In this document: in pieces, positions 8,670 through 15,143 of the stretch | Position numbering within the stretch: position 1 is the first letter of the stretch | Layout of the letters: every line of letters starts with the position of its first letter | Assembly: GCA_012960155.1 (NCBI GenBank) | Contig: DUBU01000039.1 | Coordinates: forward strand, 338,683-377,137 | From: Micavibrio sp. | GTDB taxonomy: Bacteria; Pseudomonadota; Alphaproteobacteria; Micavibrionales; Micavibrionaceae | Length of the DNA: 38,455 bases | Direction of reading: 5' to 3' | The notes under the pieces: model-generated | Databases searched by the model: none | Told to the model about the DNA's origin: nothing | Seen by the model: the letters and a program-made list of their open reading frames with translations, nothing else | Translations under genes and position numbers: made by a program

Positions 8670-9095
8670 TTAATCATCTAGCTTGTTAACGCGGCGCTCA
8701 TGACGGCCACCTTCAAACTCTGTGCCCATAAAAGCATCAACGCAGTCCAAAATAACCTCAAAGCCAGTGATTCTGGCGCCTAGCGCCAAAACATTCGCGT
8801 CATTGTGCAGTCTGGTCAATTTTGCCATTGTTGCGTTCGTGCAAAGCGCCGCACGCACACCTTTATGTCTATTCGCTGCGATCGAAATGCCAATCCCTGT
8901 ACCACAAATAATAATGCCTTTAGCGACCTCATTTTGCTCCACCGCTTGCGCCAGCTTATGACCGAAATCAGGGTAATCTACAGAGGCTTCAGAATCCGTG
9001 CCCAGATCCAGCCATTCATATTGATCACCGTAATGTTTTTTGATTTGTTCCTTAACGTCGTAACCGGCATGGTCACTGGCAATTGCAATTTTCAC
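8670..9095 (-). CDS. rpiB: Ribose-5-phosphate isomerase B
   Basis: RpiB interconverts ribose-5-phosphate and ribulose-5-phosphate in the pentose phosphate pathway. The 141-aa protein of the RpiB/LacAB family has SDHAGYDVKEQI at the N-terminus, the catalytic-Cys loop IIICGTGIGISIAANRHKGV (Cys64), LHNDANVLALGAR and the C-terminal HERRVNKLDD. The ATG at 9095 begins MKIAIASDHAG. It precedes glyA in the conserved alphaproteobacterial order rpiB-glyA-nrdR. Confidence 0.97.
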   Translation of the reverse strand: MKIAIASDHAGYDVKEQIKKHYGDQYEWLDLGTDSEASVDYPDFGHKLAQAVEQNEVAKGIIICGTGIGISIAANRHKGVRAALCTNATMAKLTRLHNDANVLALGARITGFEVILDCVDAFMGTEFEGGRHERRVNKLDD

Positions 9096-9140
9096 GAGGC
9101 AGCTCCTTTGTTGGGCTTATATATAAAGGTCTGGCGCCCC

Positions 9141-9341
9141 TTAAATCAATCCTTTCTTTTTAAGAACATATTCAAGGCGCTTCACAGCATTGCGCCTTAG
9201 CATCGCCTCCCCTGCGCTGGCAGGTCCGGATATAGTCACCTCGGTCAACGTTTTAGTATCCATAGCCGATACCCTTACTAAATGACCAATGGGGCTAAAC
9301 TCGATTATCACTTCGCGTCCGGATAACAGGTCTTCTGGCAT
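9141..9341 (-). CDS. Small DUF6898-like protein
   Basis: This small protein of 66 aa begins MPEDLLSGREVIIEFSPIGH, continues VRVSAMDTKTLTEVTISGPA and ends KRLEYVLKKKGLI. It resembles the DUF6898 family, short alphaproteobacterial proteins of unknown role often found near rpiB/glyA; that assignment is from memory. ATG at 9341 has an AGAGGAAG ribosome-binding site, which is why I reject the longer frame. It lies 45 bp upstream of rpiB and probably starts that transcript. It is divergent from the acyl-CoA dehydrogenase gene, so the 57-bp gap 9342-9398 should hold promoters for both. Confidence 0.75.
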   Translation of the reverse strand: MPEDLLSGREVIIEFSPIGHLVRVSAMDTKTLTEVTISGPASAGEAMLRRNAVKRLEYVLKKKGLI

Positions 9342-9398
9342 TGTTCTTCCTCTCTTCCTGCTATAAATTAAATAGAAACACGCCAAGAGACAACAACC

Positions 9399-10607
9399 AT
9401 GATTGCTGAAATTAAAACCATGACAAACAAACCTTCACTTAAACCTGAATTCGACTGGCAAGACCCACTGTATTTAACCGAGCTTCTTAGTGAAGAAGAG
9501 CGCATGGTCATGGAAACAGCCCGCGGATACGCGCAGGAAAAACTTATGCCTGGCATTATAGAAGCCAACCGCCATGAAAAATTTGACCCACAAATTATGC
9601 GTGATATGGGTGAACTTGGCCTATTAGGCAGCTTTATAGATGGCTATGACTGCTCCGGCGTGTCTCAAGTATCATATGGCCTGATTGCGCGGGAAATCGA
9701 GCGCGTGGACAGTTCATACCGCTCTGCTCTCTCCGTACAATCTTCACTGGTGATGTACCCTATCTACACATTCGGAACCGAGGACCAGAAAAAAAAGTAC
9801 CTGCCCAAACTGGCATCTGGAGAATTTATCGGCTGTTTTGGCCTAACTGAGCCCGATGGTGGTTCTGACCCAGGCGGCATGACTACACGTGCCAAAAGCG
9901 TAGACGGCGGCTTTAAAGTTTCAGGAAATAAGCAATGGATTACAAACTCACCAATTGCCGATGTCTTTGTCGTCTGGGCCAAAAATGACGAAGGTAAAAT
10001 TATAGGCCTAATCCTTGAAAAAGGCATGGAAGGTCTGACCGCCCCAAAAATTGAAGGTAAATTCTCCCTGCGCGCATCCATTACAGGCGGCATTTCTATG
10101 GATGAAGTGTTTGTGCCTTCTGATAACCTGTTACAAGTCGAAGGCCTTACAGGCCCCTTCTCATGCCTGAACAGCGCACGCTATGGCATTTGCTGGGGCG
10201 CGATGGGCGCGGCTGAAGCCTGCTGGCATCAAGCACGTGACTATGTCATGGAACGTATCCTATTCGGCAAACCATTGGCCGCACAGCAGCTCATTCAAAA
10301 GAAACTCGCCGATATGCAGACAGAGATTACTCTTGGCACAATATCAGCTTGGCGCCTAGGCAGCCTACGTGATGCTAAAAAAGCAGCACCTGAAGCTATA
10401 TCAATGTTAAAACGCAATAACTGTGGTAAAGCCCTTGATATAGCCCGTATAGCCCGCGATATGCTGGGTGGAAATGGCATTGCCGACGAATATCATGTAA
10501 TCCGCCACATGAACAATCTCGAGGCTGTGAACACCTATGAAGGAACACACGATATTCACGCCCTGATCCTAGGACGCGCCCAAACGGGAATACAGGCATT
10601 CTCTTAA
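9399..10607 (+). CDS. gcdH: Glutaryl-CoA dehydrogenase
   Basis: This enzyme oxidises and decarboxylates glutaryl-CoA to crotonyl-CoA in lysine, tryptophan and aromatic degradation. It is an FAD enzyme of the acyl-CoA dehydrogenase superfamily. The 402-aa protein has [19 protein letters not shown], whose Arg108-Ser109 correspond to substrate-binding residues of known glutaryl-CoA dehydrogenases. It also has the FAD motif [30 protein letters not shown], and the catalytic segment [17 protein letters not shown] with Glu381. This combination separates it from short-chain acyl-CoA dehydrogenases. The ATG at 9399 has only a weak AAGAGA site; ATG at 9420 is a possible alternative. It is a lone plus-strand gene, convergent with the pseudo-receiver gene, with 3 bp between their ends. 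Confidence 0.95.
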   Translation: MIAEIKTMTNKPSLKPEFDWQDPLYLTELLSEEERMVMETARGYAQEKLMPGIIEANRHEKFDPQIMRDMGELGLLGSFIDGYDCSGVSQVSYGLIAREIERVDSSYRSALSVQSSLVMYPIYTFGTEDQKKKYLPKLASGEFIGCFGLTEPDGGSDPGGMTTRAKSVDGGFKVSGNKQWITNSPIADVFVVWAKNDEGKIIGLILEKGMEGLTAPKIEGKFSLRASITGGISMDEVFVPSDNLLQVEGLTGPFSCLNSARYGICWGAMGAAEACWHQARDYVMERILFGKPLAAQQLIQKKLADMQTEITLGTISAWRLGSLRDAKKAAPEAISMLKRNNCGKALDIARIARDMLGGNGIADEYHVIRHMNNLEAVNTYEGTHDIHALILGRAQTGIQAFS

Positions 10608-10610
10608 AAA

Positions 10611-11699
10611 CTAGTCTTCAGAAGATCTATAGCGACCCGTTTTAGGGTCAAGGTTTATAACTGACACTTCGCCTTCAACCTCGGCTGAACGGTCAGCTAC
10701 ACCGCCATGATCATCGTAATCACGGCAAGTTAAGCCTGACAAAGGATTGGGTTCTTGTTCTAGGCGCTGCGCCAAAGACTTGGCACTATTATAGCCTTCT
10801 GTGTCCAGACTGCGGTGTAATTGATTATAGTCATTATCCGCACTGCTCATATTATCGAACTTACCACGAACACCCATTGGCATAGTCTGGATAATCTTTT
10901 CAATTTTAAAAAGCTCTGATTCAGAAACTCCGCCACAACGGAACATCTCTATAATCTCTTCCCATATAGAATCAAAACCGCGCAAACCCACCATTTGACT
11001 AGCGGCCTCAAGCTGTGCCTCTTCCTGCTGGGCTATACTTTCTTTCGTAGCAGTTTGCGCAAACCTCAGCTGGCGAGCAACCAGCTCGTGATGTGTGATG
11101 TAATGACCGAAAAGCGTTGCAACCATATCAACGCCTTGGTCGCGCTCCGGCCATAAATCAAGTGTTGCCGCTTTACGAACCGCACGCTCCGGCTTATCAC
11201 TATTCTTAGTAGAGCTCCCATCAGCACGTCTATCAGGACCACTATATGACGGATCATCGATACGACGCCTATCAGGCCCCTTGTATTCAGTGGACTCTAC
11301 AAAATCCCGCTTGTTATTAACGACATACGTAACAACACGCATAAGGGCATCAACCGTAAACGGGGCTAACAGCAACTCACTAAAGCCAGAATTACGAACA
11401 TCTTGCACCGATAGATCATCTGTCTTGCCCGTCACTAAAATAATAGGAACCGATTTTAAATCATCAGAAAGTCCGCGTATATTTTGTGCCAGCCATTCAC
11501 CGTTTTTCTCACCGATATTAAGCTCGGTGATAACAACATGAGGCTTACGAGATTTATAAAGTTCTAGCGCTGAAGCACCATCAAACGCTTCATAAACATT
11601 ACGGATGTTATGTATCTTGAGAGTTTTTACAATTTTTCCGCGCATAGACGCATCTGCATCTGCGACAAGAACATCAATGTTTGAAAAGTTTAACGCCAT
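10611..11699 (-). CDS. Pseudo-receiver domain protein with GPDRR motifs, unknown output
   Basis: This 362-aa protein has an N-terminal CheY-like receiver domain (about 7-130). The phospho-acceptor position is Glu59 (HVVITELNIGEKNG) instead of Asp, the conserved Lys is Ala112 (LLLAPFT), and one acidic-pocket residue is missing (VLVADADA). Thr90 is kept. Phosphorylation by a histidine kinase is therefore unlikely, and Glu may mimic the phosphorylated state. Two GPDRR motifs follow at 141-145 and 154-158, then a helical, Gln/Glu-rich region (about 190-290) and an acidic C-terminal tail; I recognise no output domain. It lies 18 bp downstream of a membrane-protein gene, which is 16 bp downstream of a MarR-type gene, so the three look like one operon. 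Function unknown. Confidence 0.85.
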   Translation of the reverse strand: MALNFSNIDVLVADADASMRGKIVKTLKIHNIRNVYEAFDGASALELYKSRKPHVVITELNIGEKNGEWLAQNIRGLSDDLKSVPIILVTGKTDDLSVQDVRNSGFSELLLAPFTVDALMRVVTYVVNNKRDFVESTEYKGPDRRRIDDPSYSGPDRRADGSSTKNSDKPERAVRKAATLDLWPERDQGVDMVATLFGHYITHHELVARQLRFAQTATKESIAQQEEAQLEAASQMVGLRGFDSIWEEIIEMFRCGGVSESELFKIEKIIQTMPMGVRGKFDNMSSADNDYNQLHRSLDTEGYNSAKSLAQRLEQEPNPLSGLTCRDYDDHGGVADRSAEVEGEVSVINLDPKTGRYRSSED

Positions 11700-11717
11700 A
11701 ATAAACCCAAAAAATAA

Positions 11718-12320
11718 TTAGCGTAATGCTACAGCAAGACCAAGATCCTGTGCAAGCGTTGTTGCAAATTGCGACGCCTCCTGCATGCTGTTGAAATCAT
11801 TTATATTAATCGTTTTACCCTTATCCGTTTTATGCACTAAAAATACAGCATATCTGGTAATTCCTTTTTTTGTCTTAACCTTTCCGGTTGTAACACCTAA
11901 AAATTTACCAATACGCTCTTTTTGTGGACGGCCGGACACCCCGAGCCCTAATGCACCCAAATTAAAAAATGTCACACCATCACTCTCAAGTACATATCGG
12001 CCGTAATTGGCCTGACGCGGAATAACGATTTTCAGAAAAATGAAATACTCAATAATAATCAGAAATACGATGCCCCCACTAACCATCATCAATTGCTGGC
12101 TCTCGATAAAGCTCCCATCATGCGCTAAAAATTTTAGCCCCGTGCCGATAACCACCAAAAGGACTAAAGTCACCAAGGCAAGCATACGCATGGTGCCAAT
12201 CCATCGAGATTCACCCTCAATCGGGAAATTTGTACGAGATGTAGGAGATTTAGGAAGTGGTTCGTTAGAAGGGGGTAATTCGGCCTTCAGCTCTTCAGTC
12301 TTATCTGATGCCTCCGACAT
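11718..12320 (-). CDS. Two-helix inner-membrane protein of unknown function
   Basis: I do not recognise a named family. The 200-aa protein has a Pro/Ser/Glu-rich cytoplasmic-looking N-terminus (1-38), two hydrophobic helices (about 46-66 and 77-100) joined by a short loop, and a C-terminal domain of about 100 residues. That domain (GRYVLESDGVTFFNLGALG, then FLGVTTGKVKTKKGITRYAV) alternates beta-like segments and ends in an amphipathic helix, reminiscent of a PH-like fold; this is inference only. ATG at 12320 has a GGGGGG site. It sits between the MarR-type gene (16 bp) and the pseudo-receiver gene (18 bp), in a tight minus-strand run. Confidence 0.75.
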   Translation of the reverse strand: MSEASDKTEELKAELPPSNEPLPKSPTSRTNFPIEGESRWIGTMRMLALVTLVLLVVIGTGLKFLAHDGSFIESQQLMMVSGGIVFLIIIEYFIFLKIVIPRQANYGRYVLESDGVTFFNLGALGLGVSGRPQKERIGKFLGVTTGKVKTKKGITRYAVFLVHKTDKGKTININDFNSMQEASQFATTLAQDLGLAVALR

Positions 12321-12336
12321 ATCCCCCCACTAAATG

Positions 12337-12798
12337 TTAAATGCCTGAAAAGCTTGATTGGCTTGCCCAGAAGCGTTCCAGCATATGCATAGTTTTATTG
12401 AGCTCCTGCAGTCTTTCACCTGAAAGCTCTGTACCAGCAATCTTTTCATTGTGACGCTGGAACATGGCTGTAATCAGCTCGCACAGTTCCTTGCCTTTAT
12501 CAGACAACTTAACACGGATAGAACGCTTATCATGGACTGAACGCTCCTGAATAAGGTAACCGTTCTCAACCATCTTTTTAACGTTATAGGAAACGTTAGA
12601 ACCAAGGTAGTAACCACGAATCGTCAATTCACCAACCGTAAGCTCGTCATGGCCGATATTGTACAAGATCATGCTTTGTACGTTGTTGATGTCTTGAATG
12701 CCCTTACGGTCTAATTCAACTTTTAAAACGTCCAGAAAGTGCCTGTGAAGGCGCTCGATCAGCTGAATCGCATCGTAATATGGTGTCGCGGTTGTCAC
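12337..12798 (-). CDS. ldtR: MarR-family regulator, LdtR-like
   Basis: This winged-helix transcriptional regulator has 153 aa. The N-terminus YYDAIQLIERLHRHFLDVLK and the segment RGYYLGSNVSYNVKKMVENG (recognition region), followed by the wing SVHDKRSIRVKLSDKGKEL, closely match my recollection of LdtR. LdtR is the alphaproteobacterial MarR protein first characterised in Liberibacter and Rhizobium as a regulator of an L,D-transpeptidase gene. The start is a GTG (12798) with AGGGG about nine bases upstream. An L,D-transpeptidase gene is in this window but about 14 kb away. The MarR assignment is firm; LdtR orthology is likely but from memory. Confidence 0.85.
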   Translation of the reverse strand: MTTATPYYDAIQLIERLHRHFLDVLKVELDRKGIQDINNVQSMILYNIGHDELTVGELTIRGYYLGSNVSYNVKKMVENGYLIQERSVHDKRSIRVKLSDKGKELCELITAMFQRHNEKIAGTELSGERLQELNKTMHMLERFWASQSSFSGI

Positions 12799-12830
12799 GG
12801 TTATAACCCCTATTAAAGTTCGAAATCTGT

Positions 12831-12844
12831 ATGACGAATGTCAT
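12831..12844. promoter_or_regulatory. Inverted repeat upstream of ldtR-like gene, candidate operator
   Basis: ATGAC (12831-12835), GAAT, GTCAT (12840-12844) is a perfect short inverted repeat. It lies 33 bp before the GTG start, just downstream of a plausible -10 element. MarR-family proteins commonly bind such repeats and repress their own genes, so this is a candidate autoregulatory site. Repeat seen; binding inferred. Confidence 0.35.
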
Positions 12845-12855
12845 TATCAAAAAAC

Positions 12856-12883
12856 ATTCTAATCAAAACCATATGTTACGCAA
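12856..12883 (-). promoter_or_regulatory. Candidate sigma-70 promoter for the ldtR-like operon
   Basis: On the minus strand TTGCGT (12883-12878) is separated by 16 bp from TAGAAT (12861-12856), a fair -35 and a good -10. Transcription would begin around 12849, just before the ATGAC/GTCAT repeat and about 50 bp before the start codon. No other part of the 92-bp gap scores better by eye. Confidence 0.35.
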
Positions 12884-12890
12884 GCACTTC

Positions 12891-13961
12891 TTAGTCAAGT
12901 ATTTGCTCTACATTAAGAAAATAGTCGCTTACAAGTGCATCACTAACAGCAGACAGGTTCGCAGGCTGCCATACGGGCTTACTGTCTCTGTCAATCAAGA
13001 CAGCACGCACGCCTTCGTAAAAATCATGAGCTTTCAAAAAGTTCTGCGCCAAAACAAAGTCGCGTGCAATTACACTATCAAAATCATCGTTCTGCGCCAT
13101 TCTGAAGTGCTGTAGTGCCACCTTAACACTTAAAGGTGACCTCGATTGTAGCAGCTCTAACTTCTCAGCACACCATGGGTCATCTTCAGCTTTCAGCGCT
13201 GCAACAATGTCCTCAACGGTATCCAAACCAAAACAACGATCGATCAATACCTGCTTATCCTGCAGAACAGACGCTGCCTCTGGCGCGGAAGAAAATTCAT
13301 CCATTAAAGTCTTTAACGCGGCATCATCGCCTTCAAACGCTAGCAGCGCCTTCATAAAATCAGGCTGAATATCTTGCGGAATATAGTGTGTTGCAAGACC
13401 ACAATACATTATATCAGCCACAGGTATTCGATCACCTGTAATAGACAGATAAGCGCCAATCTCGCCCGGCGCCTGCGCTAAATAATAAACACCGCCAATA
13501 TCAGGAAAAAAGCCAATCGCTGTTTCAGGCATAGCAAACAGACTATCCTCGGCACAAATACGATAGCGGCAAGCCCCCGCAATACCATAGCCGCCCCCCA
13601 TTACAATGCCATTCATCAAAGCAATCAGAGGTTTGCGGGCATGAAAAAGACTACGGTTCAGACGATACTCATCGGCATAAAAAGAGGCTGCCTCCGCAAG
13701 AGTAATCTCACCCTGCTTAAACGCCGTACCGGCCATATGAGCAGCCTTCACATCGCCGCCAGCACAAAAAGCGCGATCCCCTGCCCCTTTTATCAATACG
13801 GCCTTAACACGCTCATCACGTTCCCATTCAGGTAAATAATGCGTAAAGCCATCAATCATTTGATAGCTAAGAGCATTCAAAGCCTTCGGGCGGTTCATTG
13901 TTACTTGAACTAAAGCGCCCTCTTGCTGTAATAATAATTCCGGCTCGCTGGTATTCTCCAT
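12891..13961 (-). CDS. 3-hydroxyisobutyryl-CoA hydrolase (enoyl-CoA hydratase family)
   Basis: The enzyme removes CoA from 3-hydroxyisobutyryl-CoA in valine breakdown. The 356-aa length exceeds that of ordinary enoyl-CoA hydratases and fits this subfamily. Seen are MNRPKALNALSYQM, the oxyanion-hole segment AFCAGGDVKA, ALMNGIVMGGGYGIAG, and AMPETAIGFFPDIGGVYYL with the acidic pair Glu146 and Asp154 expected of HIBCH, followed by GLATHYI. I chose ATG 13961 (MENTSEPEL); neither it nor an in-frame TTG at 13991 has a clear ribosome-binding site. It is divergent from hemB with only 46 bp between the starts. Confidence 0.92.
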   Translation of the reverse strand: MENTSEPELLLQQEGALVQVTMNRPKALNALSYQMIDGFTHYLPEWERDERVKAVLIKGAGDRAFCAGGDVKAAHMAGTAFKQGEITLAEAASFYADEYRLNRSLFHARKPLIALMNGIVMGGGYGIAGACRYRICAEDSLFAMPETAIGFFPDIGGVYYLAQAPGEIGAYLSITGDRIPVADIMYCGLATHYIPQDIQPDFMKALLAFEGDDAALKTLMDEFSSAPEAASVLQDKQVLIDRCFGLDTVEDIVAALKAEDDPWCAEKLELLQSRSPLSVKVALQHFRMAQNDDFDSVIARDFVLAQNFLKAHDFYEGVRAVLIDRDSKPVWQPANLSAVSDALVSDYFLNVEQILD

Positions 13962-14007
13962 GGCAGAAAGACTAGCAGTACCCTCAATCAAAACAAGAAG
14001 AATTAAA

Positions 14008-15051
14008 ATGGCTGACGGAAAAACTCTTGATAACGTAATTCAGGCAAAGCAAATGGGTCGTGCAAATATGAAGCATGACATGACAACACGCATGCGCAGA
14101 GGCCGCAGTTCGCAAGGTATTCGTAACCTATTGCGCGAGAATGACCTTCTGCCGAACCATTTGATCCTCCCGCTATTTGTTGAAGAGAATGCCACAGAAC
14201 GTCAACCTATCGCCTCCATCCCGGGTGTTTACCGCGAGACAGAAGACAGTATCGTGCAAATCGCCAAAGAAGCCGAAGAGGCTGGCTTGGGCGGCATCAT
14301 GCTATTCGGCGTCTCACATAATAAAGATCATAGTGGCAGCGATAGCCTGAAAAAAGGCGGCTTGCTCGATCGCATGATCAGTCGCGTCAAAGACGCAACG
14401 TCGGATCTGCCAGTTATCGCTGATTTGTGCTTCTGCGAATATACAGATCACGGTCATTGTGGCCCGTTAACGGAAACAGGAACCGTAGATAACGACATCA
14501 CAATTGAGAACATCGCAAAACAAGCCGTAATCGCGGCAGACGCAGGCGCAGACATAGTTGCGCCATCAGGTATGATGGACGGTCAAGTTTCTGCCATCCG
14601 CAGCGGTTTGGACGAAGCAGGCTTTGAAATGACACCTATCATGGCCTACGCCGCCAAATACGCTTCACATTTCTATGGTCCGTTTCGTGATGCTGCCGGA
14701 TGCAGCCTACAAAAAGGTGACCGAAAGACATATCAGATGGACTACGCCAACGGTGACGAAGCCTTGCGTGAAGTCGCACTAGATATCGAGGAAGGTGCCG
14801 ATATGGTCATGGTAAAACCCGGAATGCCTTATCTGGATATAATTTGGCGTGTGCGCGAGACATTTGCTATGCCGACATTCGCCTATAATGTCAGCGGTGA
14901 GTTCGCCATGTTGAAATTCGCAGCTGAAGCCGGCTGTCTTGATTACAACAATGCCCTGATGGAAATGTTAATGTCATTCCGTCGCGCGGGAGCCCAAGGC
15001 ATACTCACTTATGGTGCTTTGGATGCTGCAAAAATAATCAAAAACAGCTAA
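14008..15051 (+). CDS. hemB: Delta-aminolevulinic acid dehydratase (porphobilinogen synthase), zinc-type
   Basis: HemB condenses two 5-aminolevulinate molecules to porphobilinogen in haem synthesis. The 347-aa protein has both active-site lysines: Lys217 in AYAAKYASHFYGPFRDAAG and the Schiff-base Lys270 in MVMVKPGMPYLDII. The metal-loop DLCFCEYTDHGHCG carries three cysteines (141, 143, 151), the zinc-binding arrangement. Many alphaproteobacterial HemB proteins instead have Asp/Ala there and use magnesium. Overall phrasing resembles the Bacillus/E. coli type. ATG at 14008 has a weak AAGAAG site; the longer frame overlaps the divergent gene. A monocistronic unit is likely. Confidence 0.96.
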   Translation: MADGKTLDNVIQAKQMGRANMKHDMTTRMRRGRSSQGIRNLLRENDLLPNHLILPLFVEENATERQPIASIPGVYRETEDSIVQIAKEAEEAGLGGIMLFGVSHNKDHSGSDSLKKGGLLDRMISRVKDATSDLPVIADLCFCEYTDHGHCGPLTETGTVDNDITIENIAKQAVIAADAGADIVAPSGMMDGQVSAIRSGLDEAGFEMTPIMAYAAKYASHFYGPFRDAAGCSLQKGDRKTYQMDYANGDEALREVALDIEEGADMVMVKPGMPYLDIIWRVRETFAMPTFAYNVSGEFAMLKFAAEAGCLDYNNALMEMLMSFRRAGAQGILTYGALDAAKIIKNS

Positions 15052-15106
15052 CCCCTTTTAATAAAATATAAATTACCGTTCTGTCATAGTATTAAGAGTG
15101 TTAAAC

Positions 15107-15127
15107 TGGGCATAGACTCTACGCCCA
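15107..15127. repeat. Near-perfect inverted repeat in the EAL gene leader
   Basis: TGGGCATAGA (15107-15116) and TCTACGCCCA (15118-15127) are complementary at 9 of 10 positions around a central C. The repeat is 17 bp upstream of the EAL start codon, next to the GGGGAT ribosome-binding site at about 15135. The one-base centre makes a protein-binding operator more natural than an RNA hairpin. Function inferred. Confidence 0.35.
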
Positions 15128-15143
15128 TAACCTTGGGGATCTT

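Noticed and set aside
13962-13991. Longer 3-hydroxyisobutyryl-CoA hydrolase beginning at TTG 13991
   Set aside because: No ribosome-binding site, the extra residues are not family-like, and it would cut the spacing to hemB almost to nothing.
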